DNA from: Dryomyza anilis
Taxonomy: Eukaryota; Arthropoda; Insecta; Diptera; Dryomyzidae
Length of the DNA stretch: 64,000 nt
Direction of reading: 5' to 3'
Assembly (NCBI GenBank): GCA_951804985.1
Contig: OX638131.1
Span: 38,781,544 to 38,845,543 of the forward strand
Positions 45,691 to 56,509 of this stretch are shown piece after piece. The notes under the pieces were generated by a model that was not told the origin of the DNA, made no database searches, and saw only the letters and a list, made by a program, of their open reading frames with translations. Each line of letters starts with the position of its first letter. Within the stretch, counting starts at the first letter, position 1. A program made the position numbers and the translations under genes.

Positions 45691-45900
45691 CAAATTTAAC
45701 ATGGACATGTCGAATTTGTGTAGTCCAAGATGTATTAAGGAAGGTGAGGAAATTTTGGAGAGCACTTTTTTATTTGTCAATGCCCACAAACGTTATTTAA
45801 TTCTAATTTGTTTTTATTTTCAAATTCTGTTTGTATGCCGTAAAATGTCATTTCAATATATATTTTTTTATTGTTTACATTTTTGTTCTTGTATTTTTAT

Positions 45901-46710
45901 TATACCCTACACCTATGAGGTACAGGGTATATTAACTTTGTGCATATATTGTAACGCCCCTTAGGAGGCGTGTCCGGTATGAAAAAGTATATATATTCTT
46001 GATCAGCATCACTACCCGAGTCCGTTAGGCCTTGTCCGTCTGTCTGTCTGTCCGTCTTGCTGTCTTGCTGTCTTGCTGTCCGAATACAGAATAACTTGAG
46101 AAATACTGATCATAATGCGATTAAATTTCGTCTCAATATATTTTAGCCAAAAGTAGGAACTGAGTTTGAAAATGAGCAAAATCGGTCAACGGACACGCCC
46201 ACCTCCCATACAAGTCACTTTTATATAACTCTTTCGAAACTAATAACTCGAAAAGTATTCAAGGTATAGTTATAAAATTTAAAACGTATTGTTAGAATTT
46301 ACCTAAAAATATGTGTGATCCGCCCACTTTTTATATTCATTATATCCCGGGTTTTCATAGTAAAAATTTGATCCGTAAATTATTAAAATCAAATCTATGA
46401 AATATTAGCCTTTCAAAATTTTAAATATAGGCGTGGTCCGCCCAATTATATTTTTCAACTTTTTTTTTAGTTTTTTATACTTTATATAAATTTTTTAATT
46501 TATGGGGATATAAGACGTAAATTTCTGATATATGAATAATATTCTGAGGTTCAGCATAATTAAAAATTTTAAATTAAGGTATACAACTAAATATTCCTCA
46601 TTAATATCTCCACCAAAGGTGTAGGGTATTCCATAGTCGGGCCCGACCGACTATAAAAATCCGCCCCATGTGACCGAACTTACCCATGTGACCTAACTTT
46701 CCCAACTCGT
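45901..46710 (-). mobile_element. INE-1/mini-me-like element
   Basis: A complete minus-strand copy runs from TATACCCTACACCTATGAGG to CCAACTCGT, with the core AAGTATATATATTCTTGATC and a short (GTCT)n (46037-46062). It belongs to the same family as 7444-8339. Confidence 0.78.
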
Positions 46711-46952
46711 TATTTTTTTTTAATTTGACAAAAAAAAAATGGACGATAACATTTTTGAAAGAGAACGCCTTTTCGACTTTCCTCACCTTGGTGTAGTCGA
46801 ACAAAAATGTTGAATGTTTTTTCCCATAAAAATAAAATATAGTCTACTAAAACATAGAATTTATCTAGCGATCCTTTGAATAACAGATTCCTGTGAACCA
46901 ATTTTAGAGATTAGTTAATGTTCCATTTTATTCATCCTTGTAACACATATTT

Positions 46953-47604
46953 CAGGCTTCGGAAAGCTCGCTCAAGAGCGCGCAAAAAAGCTCAAAACTA
47001 GCTCTTTCAACAACAATCAAGTGACAGCATATTTATTCGGAACTGTAAACAAACAGTGCATCACAAACGACAGCGCGCTCGCTTTGACCTTCGAGCGCTG
47101 TTGTTTTTCGCCGAACTCAATTTATGTTGAGCCGTAAACAAACACAACGGCTCGATCTACAGAGTTTCGAGCTGTTACGCAAGCGCGCTACTCCGAGCAC
47201 CACAACATTTCGACCGCTCGGTTGATTCGCTCATTTGGTAAATTTGGTTTAAATGAATATTTAATGTTCTATATTTATGTAACACATGCATAAAATTCAA
47301 TAATAAACATGAATAAACTTAAAAACAACAAAAGAACTGTTGCAAACGAAATAATTGAAAAACGAGCAACTCAGAGCCGCTCAAAATGTAGGAGCGCTGT
47401 ACATTTCGAGCGCCTCATTTAACAGAAGATCGAGCAACGAGTACGGACGAGTTCTGTTAGCTCGCGTTTCTCACTTTACAGCATCGAGCTAACGACTGTT
47501 GCGCGGCGCGAACACATGAACGCTGAAACATTGTTTATGACACAAATACATACGAGCCGTAAACAATCTCTGTTTGCGAGCGCACAACACAATTCCGAAG
47601 TCTG
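46953..47604. mobile_element. hAT-like MITE rich in GAGCGC/GCTCGA motifs
   Basis: The inverted ends are CAGGCTTCGGAA (left) and CAGACTTCGGAA (inverse of right). The 8-bp flanks ACATATTT and GTATATTT agree at 6 of 8 positions. The interior is dense in GAGCGC, CGAGC and GTAAACAAAC motifs. No ORF. Confidence 0.6.
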
Positions 47605-47883
47605 GTATATTTCCCATCGATCATTTGAACTCGAATGATCAATAGTCAAATGAATATGTCCAATGCTGTTTTCTGGGGATAATAAATTCTAATATAACAA
47701 TTATAAAAAAAAACTTACTTATGTTGATAATTTTTCTATGGGTCTTATAATTTTCGAAATAATGTTAGCAATTCTGGTATGCTAAAACTGAGACGTCATA
47801 AATATGGACGACAAATCGTTGCACCGGAATTATAGTGTCTTATATTCTTAGGTTTTCTAAATTTATGTTGTTCGAGTTTCTTA

Positions 47884-48176
47884 TAATAATAGTTTGGCGC
47901 TACAGTCCTATCAGAACTTAGTCCGAGCTCTCTTATCATTTTGAGCTCTGTGTGTTATATTTGTATTCAAAGTGGGGGGACCACAGTTTAATGCCGAATC
48001 CAAATGGCGGGTGAGAGCTTTTCATAGGCATGTTTTACTCTTGTAGCTTTGTAATTTACGAGGTAGCGCGATATAGAAAAATATTTCATGAAAAGATGCG
48101 GTTAGCAGGCTTGAACCGGGGACCTTTCGACTCGCAGTCGAACGCACTTACCTTGAGCTACCGACGCTACCTCAGA
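47884..48176 (-). mobile_element. tRNA-derived SINE (family 1), diverged
   Basis: On the minus strand there is a decayed A box and GGTTCAAGCC (B box, complement at about 48107-48116), then a full body and an (ATT)n-type tail. A 7-bp duplication, TTTCTTA, lies at 47877-47883 and 48177-48183. It is more diverged than the other copies (GGTAGCGTCGGTAGCTC head). Confidence 0.82.
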
Positions 48177-48189
48177 TTTCTTACCAGTG

Positions 48190-48380
48190 ATAATTCTTCC
48201 CCAGACAATTTTTTCCCGAACAATTCTTCACAGAACTCCGGACAATTCTTAATTAGAAAATTGTTGACCGAATAATTGTTCTTTTTCCCAAATATTGCTT
48301 ACCACAGTTAATTCTTTCCAGGACATTTTTTTCCAGGGACAACTCTTTCCCAAAAAAATTTTTCCTCGAATAGTTTTCAT
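48190..48380. repeat. Degenerate 15-bp-type repeat (ACAATTCTTYCC)
   Basis: Variants of GACAATTCTTCCC / GACAATTTTTTCC recur about ten times. The period of about 15 recalls the GTAGAATTCTTCCCC units of the satellite-bearing repeats, but the flanks of those elements are absent. Confidence 0.4.
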
Positions 48381-49039
48381 ATTGATCTTCAACAATAGCT
48401 GATTTAAAACAATATTCACTAATATACACTGTCACGATGTCAATTATTGCCTGATAATTATTTTTTTGTTAATTATTTTCAAATCTCCTAAAAAAACCCT
48501 TCGTTGTCGAAATAAATACTTAGTTGATTTTTAAAAATACCTAATTTAAGACCATAATGAATCCACCTTGCTATATTTTTCTTAGTCGACAAATTCGATA
48601 AAACATATCCAAAGTACAGTGAATCCATCAAATTCATCAATTTCCTTTGATATCAAAGTCAAAACGAATGGAGCATATCAATTTCATTTAAACTGTACAC
48701 TCCTAAAACACTCCTTAATACGTTACTGAAGGGTATATTTTTTAGTGCTCTTAATACACTCCCAAATACACCATATACATTTCAATATATCTGATTTTGA
48801 ATTGAGAAATTAATATTCATGTTAAAGAAAAAGCTTTACAATTATTATAATTGTGCTTTTCTTGCAATATTAGTCTTGTTCTTCCACTTGTTCTTAAAGT
48901 GCCGTTCTTGTTCTTGCAGTTTTTGAAATTTTTTTTGAAAAACAGCAAGATCCGAAGTCCGAATTTTTCTAATTACTATGTTAAAGGAAAATGAACAAGG
49001 CATTTTTTTTATTTTAACTTCAATTTGGTATGGGTTATA
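48381..49039. other. Intergenic, nothing recognised
   Basis: AT-rich, no coding-like ORF. A small cluster of ACTCCT/TACACTCC motifs lies at about 48695-48780. Confidence 0.45.
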
Positions 49040-49500
49040 TTGAGGTTTTTTCCAGGTGTGTCATTGGACATTTTTTGATGAAACTATTCCAATAAGTAAA
49101 AGATTCAAATCCAGGTCCCTCATTGGAACTTTTATTACTGAAACTGTTCAAATGGGCGTAAATTCACATATAGATGCTTCATTGGATCTTTTTTTGATGA
49201 AACTGTTCCAATGGGCATAGATGCACATGCAGGTTCTATTTGGCCAGAGCCTACTTGCGTCATTGGACATTTTTTTTGAAAAATTTGTCCTTTAGAATTT
49301 GGCCAAAAAACAATTTTTTTTTTAAATGTCCAATGACGCAAGTGGGCTCTGACCAAATTTAGAAGGAAAAAATATTTGCAAAAATAAATGTCCAATGACG
49401 CAAGTGGTTTCTGACCATATCCCAATGGAACAAATTTAAAAAAAAAAAATGTCAAATGCCTCATGTGGGTTCTGGCCAAATCCCAAAGAAACAAAATTTT
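49040..49500. repeat. Tandem and inverted repeat block (TGTCCAATGACGCAAGTGG)
   Basis: Units of about 75 bp carry TGTCCAATGACGCAAGTGGG and TTCTGACCAAAT on the right half (about 49315-49500). Inverted relatives (CTTGCGTCATTGGACA, CAGGTYCCTCATTGG) fill the left half (49050-49275), giving a foldback arrangement centred near 49295. The minus ORF 49494-49135 only reflects the repeat. Confidence 0.6.
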
Positions 49501-49609
49501 CGAAAAAAACTTTTTATTTTAAGTAATTAAGAGAACTAAACATATTTCTAGAAAATAATTTTCAACAACACTTTATTGAATATTTTGTCTGGGATTAAAT
49601 TTCTTTTAT

Positions 49610-50480
49610 TCCACTGTAGCCCAAATCGCATCTTGCAGCAGTCGCAACGCTCCCAACTAATTTCTGCACACGACCGCTAAGGACTGAGCTGGCTTTTGTC
49701 GTGAAGCAAACTGAGGACAGCACCAACTCCTCCTGTAGCCTGATGCCAAGCATAAAATGCGATCATAATCGGGCACTCGCTGCAGTCGGCAACAAAGGGC
49801 TGAGAAGCGTCAAGGCGCGCTATTGTCTTGTTGTTGTTGCTGCGACTGCTGCTACATTTTTGTTGTAATTGTAGTTGGTGTTGTGGCCGTGGTCGTGGTG
49901 TTGCGCCCAAAACACGGCGCGCCATTGACAAGGCATGAAAATTGGCATTTAGACCATTAAATCCTAGTTAGTAACTCCGCGTGTAATAACATGATTTCAG
50001 CTTGTTAATGGCCAATGATGCCCTTTTTAGGTGCCTCTCTAGCGAGGAGCGATTGACGATTACAACAGCCACAGCAACAGCAACAATATTAACAATGATG
50101 GCGACGACAATAGCAGCAGCAACAGCAGCAGCAGACTCTTCTATGTTGCAACTTGCAACAATGGCTTAAACGTGATTTAAACGTTGCCGAATATGCAGAA
50201 AATTGCAAATTCTAAATTGCGCCGCAGTTTTGTGCAGCATCTCTCGTGCTGTCGCTGGCACTAATTTGTTGCTTGCACGCGCCCAATGGGGTCACTTAAT
50301 AGTGGCTGCCTTTTAAGGAGTTCAAAATTCAACTAAATTTCACACATTGACCCATGAGCCATGGCTTTGGCAGCCTTTTCAGGAATATGATTTAATAAAC
50401 AACAGCATTGTGCACTTGCTCACATGCATTCATTATCCTTGATCCTGCTAACGAGCAGCTAAATCATTGTGGCACTCATT
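49610..50480. promoter_or_regulatory. GC-richer island with CAA/CAG repeats, candidate regulatory DNA
   Basis: Unique GC-richer sequence with TTGTTGTTGCTGCGACTGCT, ACAGCCACAGCAACAGCAAC and CAGCAGCAACAGCAGCAGCA tracts. Single-copy segments such as GGCACTAATTTGTTGCTTGC and CCCAATGGGGTCACTTAATA follow. No frame encodes a sustained polyglutamine protein. Such composition is common in fly enhancers; function is not shown. Confidence 0.25.
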
Positions 50481-50504
50481 AACATGGCAACGCGGTTCAA
50501 GGCA

Positions 50505-51435
50505 ATCTATAGTGGGAAATACACTGAATAGGAAAATTTATAAAAATAAACAACGAGCACTCTTTGGTGAAAAAATTCATAAAATTGATGTACAAATTCA
50601 TACAATTAATGAACTAATTCATTATATTGATGTACACATTCATAAAATTATTTAATAAATTCATACTATTGATGAATGATGTATATAAACAATGTACAAT
50701 TTTCGTTTATAAATAAATGTGTATATAATGTATAATATGTATATTTTTAATGAAAAAAATCATAAAATTAATGAACAAATTCATAATATTGATGAAGAAA
50801 TATATAAATAATAAACAACTCATCATTTTTAAATACAAAAACAAATAAAATCCAAAATATGAATGAACATTCATTGGTGTGAAGTACATTATATTAATGA
50901 ACATATTCATTATGTTAATGAACATATTCATTATGTTAAATACATAATGCATAATGCAAATTCATAATGCATTTCAATTATTCATTCAAATCTATATAAA
51001 TAAACTGAAATATATATCTCAATGAATATAATACATAACTGAATGAATAAATAATATAAATGACATAAAATCATAAAAGTAATAAATTATATACATAATA
51101 TTGATGAATAAATAATATAAATAATAAAAAGTTCATCCTTTTTAAATATGAAAACAAAAAAAAAATAAAATTTAATATATAAATGAATATTCATCGGTGT
51201 GAAGTACATAATAATTATAAAAATATTCATTATATTAATGAAAAAATTCATAAATTTTATGAATGATTCATTCAAATCGATATAAATTAACTAAGTGGAT
51301 TCCGTTAGTGTTTACTGTTTAAGTCATCATTCAAAACTTCTAAACATTTTGTTCAGATCTCTGTTGAAATGTGCAACAATGTATGTTGTTTGTTCATCAT
51401 ATTAATGCAATTTTCTCTTTGTGTGTAGTGCCCTA
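50505..51435. mobile_element. MITE-like element filled with TTCATAATATTGATGAA motifs
   Basis: Dozens of ATTCATAATATTAATGAAC-like motifs lie in both orientations, with two similar internal halves: AAATACAAAAACAAATAAAAT / AAATATGAAAACAAAAAAAA and CATTGGTGTGAAGTACAT / CATCGGTGTGAAGTACAT. The right edge TTTTCTCTTTGTGTGTAG matches the ACACACAAAG end type seen at 6384. The left edge is near ATACACTGAATAGGAAAATT. Confidence 0.5.
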
Positions 51436-51924
51436 CTAACGTGGCTCATTTAGACCCACACTCAATATCAACGTTTCACACGCCATAAAGCGTTAAGTGC
51501 ACTTTTGCGAGTTAACTGCGTTCGTTCATTCATACGTTAGTTCGTGAGTCCGTCGTTTTAGCCATCATTCAATGCAGCACTTTGCAAATAACGGTTTTCA
51601 AGTGCCCACGTCACGCCAAGATACTTGGCCATTCATTATTAATACTCGCAATTGATTAGGGTTCGTTTACCAACACAAAAACACACATATACGGATAGAT
51701 ATACATGTCGTGAGTGTATGTACTTTTGGGTCATGTCCTGCATGTATGATTGCGTGTGTTGTTTATGGAATTGCGTTGGAATTTGCTACCTAAGTCATCG
51801 TCCGAACACGACTAAAAAAATTCAAAATGAAAATTTTATACAACCCCACACACATTTTAATATTAAAACAAACGAAAACTATTTTTAGATACTAAACAAT
51901 TTTTAGATACTCGTTAGCAAAACA
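51436..51924. other. Intergenic, nothing recognised
   Basis: Mixed composition, somewhat GC-richer at 51430-51640, without an ORF of interest. Confidence 0.4.
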
Positions 51925-52500
51925 GTTAATGCCAAATATTTTATGGAGAATCTTTCTCTCTAACACTCCCAGTACTCTCTGATCGGTGGAAGACAGCGTT
52001 CATGTTTGCGCACCATAAAGTATGACATTCATGATGAGTGACTTGTAGTGCGGCGAGAGAAAGCTCTACATCTACATTACCTACTGATAACTGACAAGAG
52101 TTATTCTCCGTTTAATCTCCAGACTGACGTCGTAGTTGGTGGTTACACTGAGTCCTAGATATACGAAGTCATCCATAATGTCGAACTTGTGAGTGTCAAA
52201 ATTGGCGTACTGTCCAAGACGAATTGACTATTTGTGGTTCGTTGACGCAAGGTACTTCGTCTTGTCCTCGCTCACCGTTAGATTCATTCGAAGCGAATCC
52301 TTCTTCAATCCCGAGAATGCTGCGCCAACTGCTCGTATGTTCCTGCCAACAATATTAATAACATCGGTACATGCGATCTACACTTTTGTGTAGATAGTGC
52401 CACTTATATGAAGTTCTGTAGCTTGAACTATTTTCTCCCTCAATAGGTGAAAAATATCACACGATATCTACTTACCCTGTCTGAAACTTCGTTCGGTATA
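51925..52500 (-). pseudogene. Remnant of an RTE-like reverse transcriptase
   Basis: Broken minus-strand frames parallel the intact RTE at 38185-41193. They run from the FRQG region (TTTCAGACAGGGTAAGTAGA, about 52490) through NEDKTKFL-like (GAGGACAAGACGAAGTACCT), the DFVYLG region (GGATGACTTCGTATATCTAG) and EIKRRI (GAGATTAAACGGAGAATAAC). They reach the ALTVFERKI-type segment near 51930. Many stops and frameshifts mark an old copy. Confidence 0.75.
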
Positions 52501-53066
52501 CAAAAAAATGTACATCTTATTGATAAATTCCGTTCTGCAAACCATGATTCATTGTATTCATAATATTTATGACTAACGCCATCAATGTTATGAAGACTAT
52601 CATAAATATGATGAATACAGGGTAACTGTCGAAAAAGTGTTCTTCAATATGATGAATACGTTTCATCATATTAATGAACCAAAACATAAAATACAACATA
52701 TACATATGTATGTAAATTCCAATCAAAATATTTATTTTTCGTTAATTTTTTGCCGTACTTCTTATTTATTTAAAAAAAAAAATTGGAAAAAAAAATTATT
52801 TCTGAATTTTTTTTATTCAAAAATTTAATGTTCGAAAAAAAAAAAAATTTTTCAATTTTTTTTTTTTTAATGATTTTTACAACATTTTTATTTTCGAATA
52901 ATTTAAAAAAAAAAAAAATATTTTTTTATATAAAATATTATTGTATTGAATATTTTGTTCATATATGTAATGAATGCTTTCATTATTGTTTCATTTTATG
53001 AACGGTGGTATCAATGTGATGAATCTGATAGTTGGTGAAAAAATTCATAATATTTATGAATCAGAA
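52500..53066. repeat. AT-rich MITE-like block with ATGATGAAT motifs
   Basis: TTCATCATATTAATGAA, CATAAATATGATGAATAC and CATAATATTTATGAAT recur near both edges. The middle (52750-52930) is almost pure A/T homopolymer tracts. It probably belongs with the 14650 and 50505 elements. Boundaries uncertain. Confidence 0.4.
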
Positions 53067-53092
53067 TGAAGAATTGTTTCTGTGTAATCGAT

Positions 53093-53395
53093 AATAATAA
53101 TAGTTTGGCGCTACAGTCCTGTACAGAACTTCGGCCGAGCTATCTCACCATTTGAGCTGTGCGTGTTATATTTGTACTCAAAGTGGTGGGACCTACAGTT
53201 TATTGCCGAATACGAACGGCGGGCGAGAGCTTTTCATAGGCAATGTTTTTACTCTCGTAGGTTTGCCATTTACTGCCGAGAGGTAGCGCGGTATAGAAAA
53301 ATGTTTCTATGAAAAGATGTAGTTAGCCCCAGTCTAGACTTGAACCGGGGACCTTTCGGCTCGCAACCCAACGCACTAACCACTGAGCTACCGCG
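53093..53395 (-). mobile_element. tRNA-derived SINE (family 1) with unusually long flanking repeat
   Basis: Full-length minus copy: an (ATT)n tail at 53093-53102, the body, GGTTCAAG (B box, complement at 53339-53346) and CGGTAGCTCAGTGGTT (A box). It is flanked by a 26-bp perfect direct repeat, TGAAGAATTGTTTCTGTGTA plus ATCGAT (53067-53092 and 53434-53459). On the right side about 38 bases of related sequence lie between the SINE and the repeat. Confidence 0.85.
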
Positions 53396-53750
53396 ATATG
53401 AGCTATCGATATTTATGAATAAATTCATCAGATTGAAGAATTGTTTCTGTGTAATCGATGACCTCTTTATTACAACTGATCTTCGAGGCATCCGAACTTC
53501 CATACTAAGTTTGCATTACTTTTACACAAGGATGTCCTGTCTGGAAATCTATGACAATGTAAATTGTAAACCGACCTCCTAGATTACATGCCGATGTAGA
53601 CAATACAGTAACATACATTGCAATTCTCCATAACAATGTAATTTAACGATTAATCAGGCAACTAAAAACTGCATAACTTGCAAGTTTTTGAAAATAAACA
53701 CGTCTTCAATAAGCATTATTTTACCGTCACAATAAATTATGAGTACTACA

Positions 53751-53971
53751 CACCCAGAAAAAAAAATCCCTCAAATCCCATTAAAATTGGTCAATAGGAC
53801 AATTATTGATTTAATAGTATACAAAAAATAAATCTTCTCATATAAAATCAATGGCAATGTCATGGTATTTTCTAGTATTTAATGGTTTTTTCTGATTAAA
53901 ATAATAATTTATCCTATTGACTATTTTTAATAGTAAAAAACCATTATTTATATAGTATTTTTTTCTGGGTG
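53751..53971. mobile_element. Short MITE with CACCCAGAAAAAAA ends
   Basis: The 221-bp unit has inverted ends CACCCAGAAAAAAA and TTTTTTTCTGGGTG, and an interior of AATAGT/ACTATT and GGTCAATAGGACAATTATTG motifs with inverted partners (CCTATTGACTATTTTTAATAG). No ORF. Confidence 0.6.
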
Positions 53972-55189
53972 CAGTTTTCAAAAAAGGGGCACAACAAAAC
54001 GGATTCGTTCAATTTGACGGTATATTTACGTTCCGTAATCGTATATGGTATGATGGATTTAAGGTTTACGGACGATACTTTCTTTCTATACTTTCTTATG
54101 TCAACAAAAATTAAGAATCGAAATATTGAATAACTGTGTTAAGTGCTGCTCTAATAATTTATCATTACGAATCGACAGAATACTAACGAAGTTGTCTAGA
54201 ATTCGTATTCAAGTCCATAATAGCAAAAAATGATTATTGTTATTTTACGATCGCATAACTCGACCTGTTACATTGCAAAGATGATCTCGCCATAATCATG
54301 TCACGCAGAATCATAATACACGCAGATAAATAATATGGTTGCGACATGATCGCGACAACAATGCTATGGTCTTTACAATCCTACATGGTTATCACAATCA
54401 ATGTATAGTATTTTTAATTTTATTTCAACAATAAGAAGGCCGCTAAAATCATATTATAGTAGACAATTTATTATAATATGATTGTATTTCTGAAAAACCA
54501 AAATATGGTTGATAAGAACCATGTTATGATTACGATAAAGACTGCCATGAACAATGTATGGTCAATACCAATCATACCATGATATTGACTGATCATAATA
54601 TAGTAATTTATTATTTAGAACCATATAATTCTCACTTAATGGCATTTTTTACTCTCTCTTACTCACTTTGATGTTGGCTATGGCGGTGTGCAGTCGAGAT
54701 TTTTTTGTATCGTGACAAAGTGTCTTTTAATGTTTAAAACATCATTATTAAAAATAAACATATATCCGAAAGTTAAAACGTTAATTGTAAATGCTTAATA
54801 TTTCTATAAATAACATTAACTGCTCGTGTTTAATACAAATGTGATTAATCGTGTGCTCGCGTTGTCAACTTCATGACGGTGACGCTGTACTTTACACGAA
54901 AGTTCTTGTGCTCGATAAAACTCGAACGATGCTGCCCGGCAATTGCAAGCATAGCTTTGCTCGGAGTACAGCTTCACGGAGTTTGCAAAATTGTGGCTTT
55001 TATTTAAAAATATATACTTATATAATAAAAAATGTAGATAAAATAATCATTAATTAAACATGTGTCTTATTTATCATTTCTTTTCAATCCGCTTTTTCAG
55101 GAATTTACGATAATCATAATATAAGCATATCACTGGTCACGTAGGACCATAGTATTGTTTATGAAATCAAAATACGATTACTGACAACC

Positions 55190-55530
55190 TTAGTATGGTT
55201 GTGTGGAATCATACTATTGTCACTGACAACCATACTATGGTCACTCACAAGCATAGTATGGTCATTGACAACCATAGTATGGTCACTCACAACCATAGTA
55301 TGGTCATTGACAACCATAGTATGGTCACTGACAACCATACTATGGTCACTGACAACCATACTATTGTCACTGACAACCATACTATGGTCACTGACAACCA
55401 TAATATGGTCACTCACAACCATAGTATGGTCATTGACAACCATAGTATGGTCACTGACAACCATAGTATGGTCACTGACAATCATAGTATGGTCACTGAA
55501 AACCACAGTATGGTTGTGTGAAATCGGCGT
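55190..55530. repeat. 21-bp satellite of near-palindromic units
   Basis: About 16 units of ACCATAGTATGGTCACTGAC plus A. Each unit holds the near-palindrome ACCATAGTATGGT (G/C variants at the centre), so single strands could form a row of small hairpins. The 21-bp period keeps frame, producing spurious 7-residue repeats on both strands (DNHSMVT, SDHTMVV). Confidence 0.85.
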
Positions 55531-55567
55531 ATGGTCACTGAGGATCATATTACACAAATTATATATA

Positions 55568-55568
<1 letters not shown>

Positions 55569-55634
<66 letters not shown>
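55569..55634. repeat. (TA)n microsatellite
   Basis: About 33 uninterrupted TA units next to the 21-bp satellite. Confidence 0.95.
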
Positions 55635-55638
<4 letters not shown>

Positions 55639-55913
55639 ATATCATATATGATTTCCTTCAACCATAACCCCCAATCATAGTATAATGCCCTTCAAATATG
55701 ATCACCACAACCATCTTTTTTCTCTGCGTGTAGTTTAAGTTTCTACTAGGGTTTGCTTCTAATAGGGTTTGCTATTGATTGCTAGGGAGGTACCAATGTT
55801 TAAACACTCAGCAATACTTTGACAATTGACATTTTCAATTCAAATTGTTTTCGAATTTATTTGAAATTATTTTGTTTACTTTTTTTTTGCGTACCAATTT
55901 TGTCCAACCAACG

Positions 55914-56489
55914 ATGTCCGTACTTTGGAAGTTCCTTGCAAAATCCTATCGCGTGACAGCAAAATCGTCCTCAAGAATGACTGGAGCACGCTTGAAGTGC
56001 AATGATGGGAAAAAAGGCGGCGGTGGCGCAACCAAAGGTGCCGAACAACTGGATGCTGTCACTGTATTGGCCACACCCGACGAAATCGCCTACCATCAAC
56101 GTCTCGGTAGCAAAATTGCGGTAAATGGAGAGGATGATTTCGATGCGATAAGCGCCATACCGAAGGAGCAACTATGCTCAAGACGGGCACGCATTCATCG
56201 GCCCGTCAAGAATGCCATGCAGAGTGGCACCAACAATCGTAAGCTGTGGCGCATAGAGTTTGACAATCGTGAACGTTGGGAGAATCCACTCATGGGTTGG
56301 GCCTCAACCGCTGACCCATTATCGAACTTGGAATTAACGTTCGGTTCCAAGGAGGAGGCCATCGAGTATTGCGAAAAATATCGGTGGCGTTGGGTCGTCG
56401 ACGGTCATGACAAACCGAAGAAACAAAAGGTCAAAAGTTACGGCATCAATTTTGTGTACAATAAGCGTACGAGAGTCTCGACGAAGTAA
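55914..56489 (+). CDS. NDUFS4: NADH dehydrogenase [ubiquinone] iron-sulfur protein 4-like (complex I accessory subunit), single exon
   Basis: The 191-residue product starts at the first ATG (MSVLWKFLAKSYRVTAKS), a basic, Ser-rich mitochondrial targeting peptide. Residues about 75-191 form the NDUFS4 domain: RARIHRPVKNAMQSGTNN, IEFDNRERWENPLMGWAST, LELTFGSKEEAIEYCEKY, and the C-terminal KSYGINFVYNKRTRVSTK ending in the conserved RVSTK motif. NDUFS4 sits in the N module region of complex I and stabilises its assembly. The sequence is intact but has no intron, and its tail (VVDGHDKPKKQKVKSYG) departs from the usual IEE-KPK-SKSYG-type stretch. A retrocopy or tissue-specific paralogue is therefore plausible. 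An unusual GGG-rich linker (KKGGGGATKG) follows the transit peptide. Poly-A signal candidate: AATAAA near 56700-56710. Confidence 0.9.
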   Translation: MSVLWKFLAKSYRVTAKSSSRMTGARLKCNDGKKGGGGATKGAEQLDAVTVLATPDEIAYHQRLGSKIAVNGEDDFDAISAIPKEQLCSRRARIHRPVKNAMQSGTNNRKLWRIEFDNRERWENPLMGWASTADPLSNLELTFGSKEEAIEYCEKYRWRWVVDGHDKPKKQKVKSYGINFVYNKRTRVSTK

Positions 56490-56509
56490 TGAAAAAATTG
56501 TGTCTAAAT

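Larger units (their letters stand above)
54317..55732. mobile_element. MITE-like element carrying an ACCATAGTATGGT satellite
   Basis: The inverted ends are TACACGCAGATAAA (54317) and TACACGCAGAGAAAA (inverse of 55718-55732). Both arms carry diverged ACCATAATATGGTT/GTGACAACC motifs. The centre-right contains a regular 21-bp tandem array (55190-55530) and a (TA)n tract (55569-55634). Confidence 0.55.

Noticed and set aside
49135..49494. 119-codon minus ORF
   Set aside because: Built of inverted and tandem TGTCCAATGACGCAAGTGG units; the peptide repeats follow the DNA repeats.
55190..55530. CRISPR-like array
   Set aside because: Direct tandem repeat without variable spacers, in eukaryotic DNA.
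55159..55651. Repeat proteins DNHSMVT / SDHTMVV on both strands
   Set aside because: A 21-bp satellite keeps frame on both strands; no start context, signal or non-repeat part.
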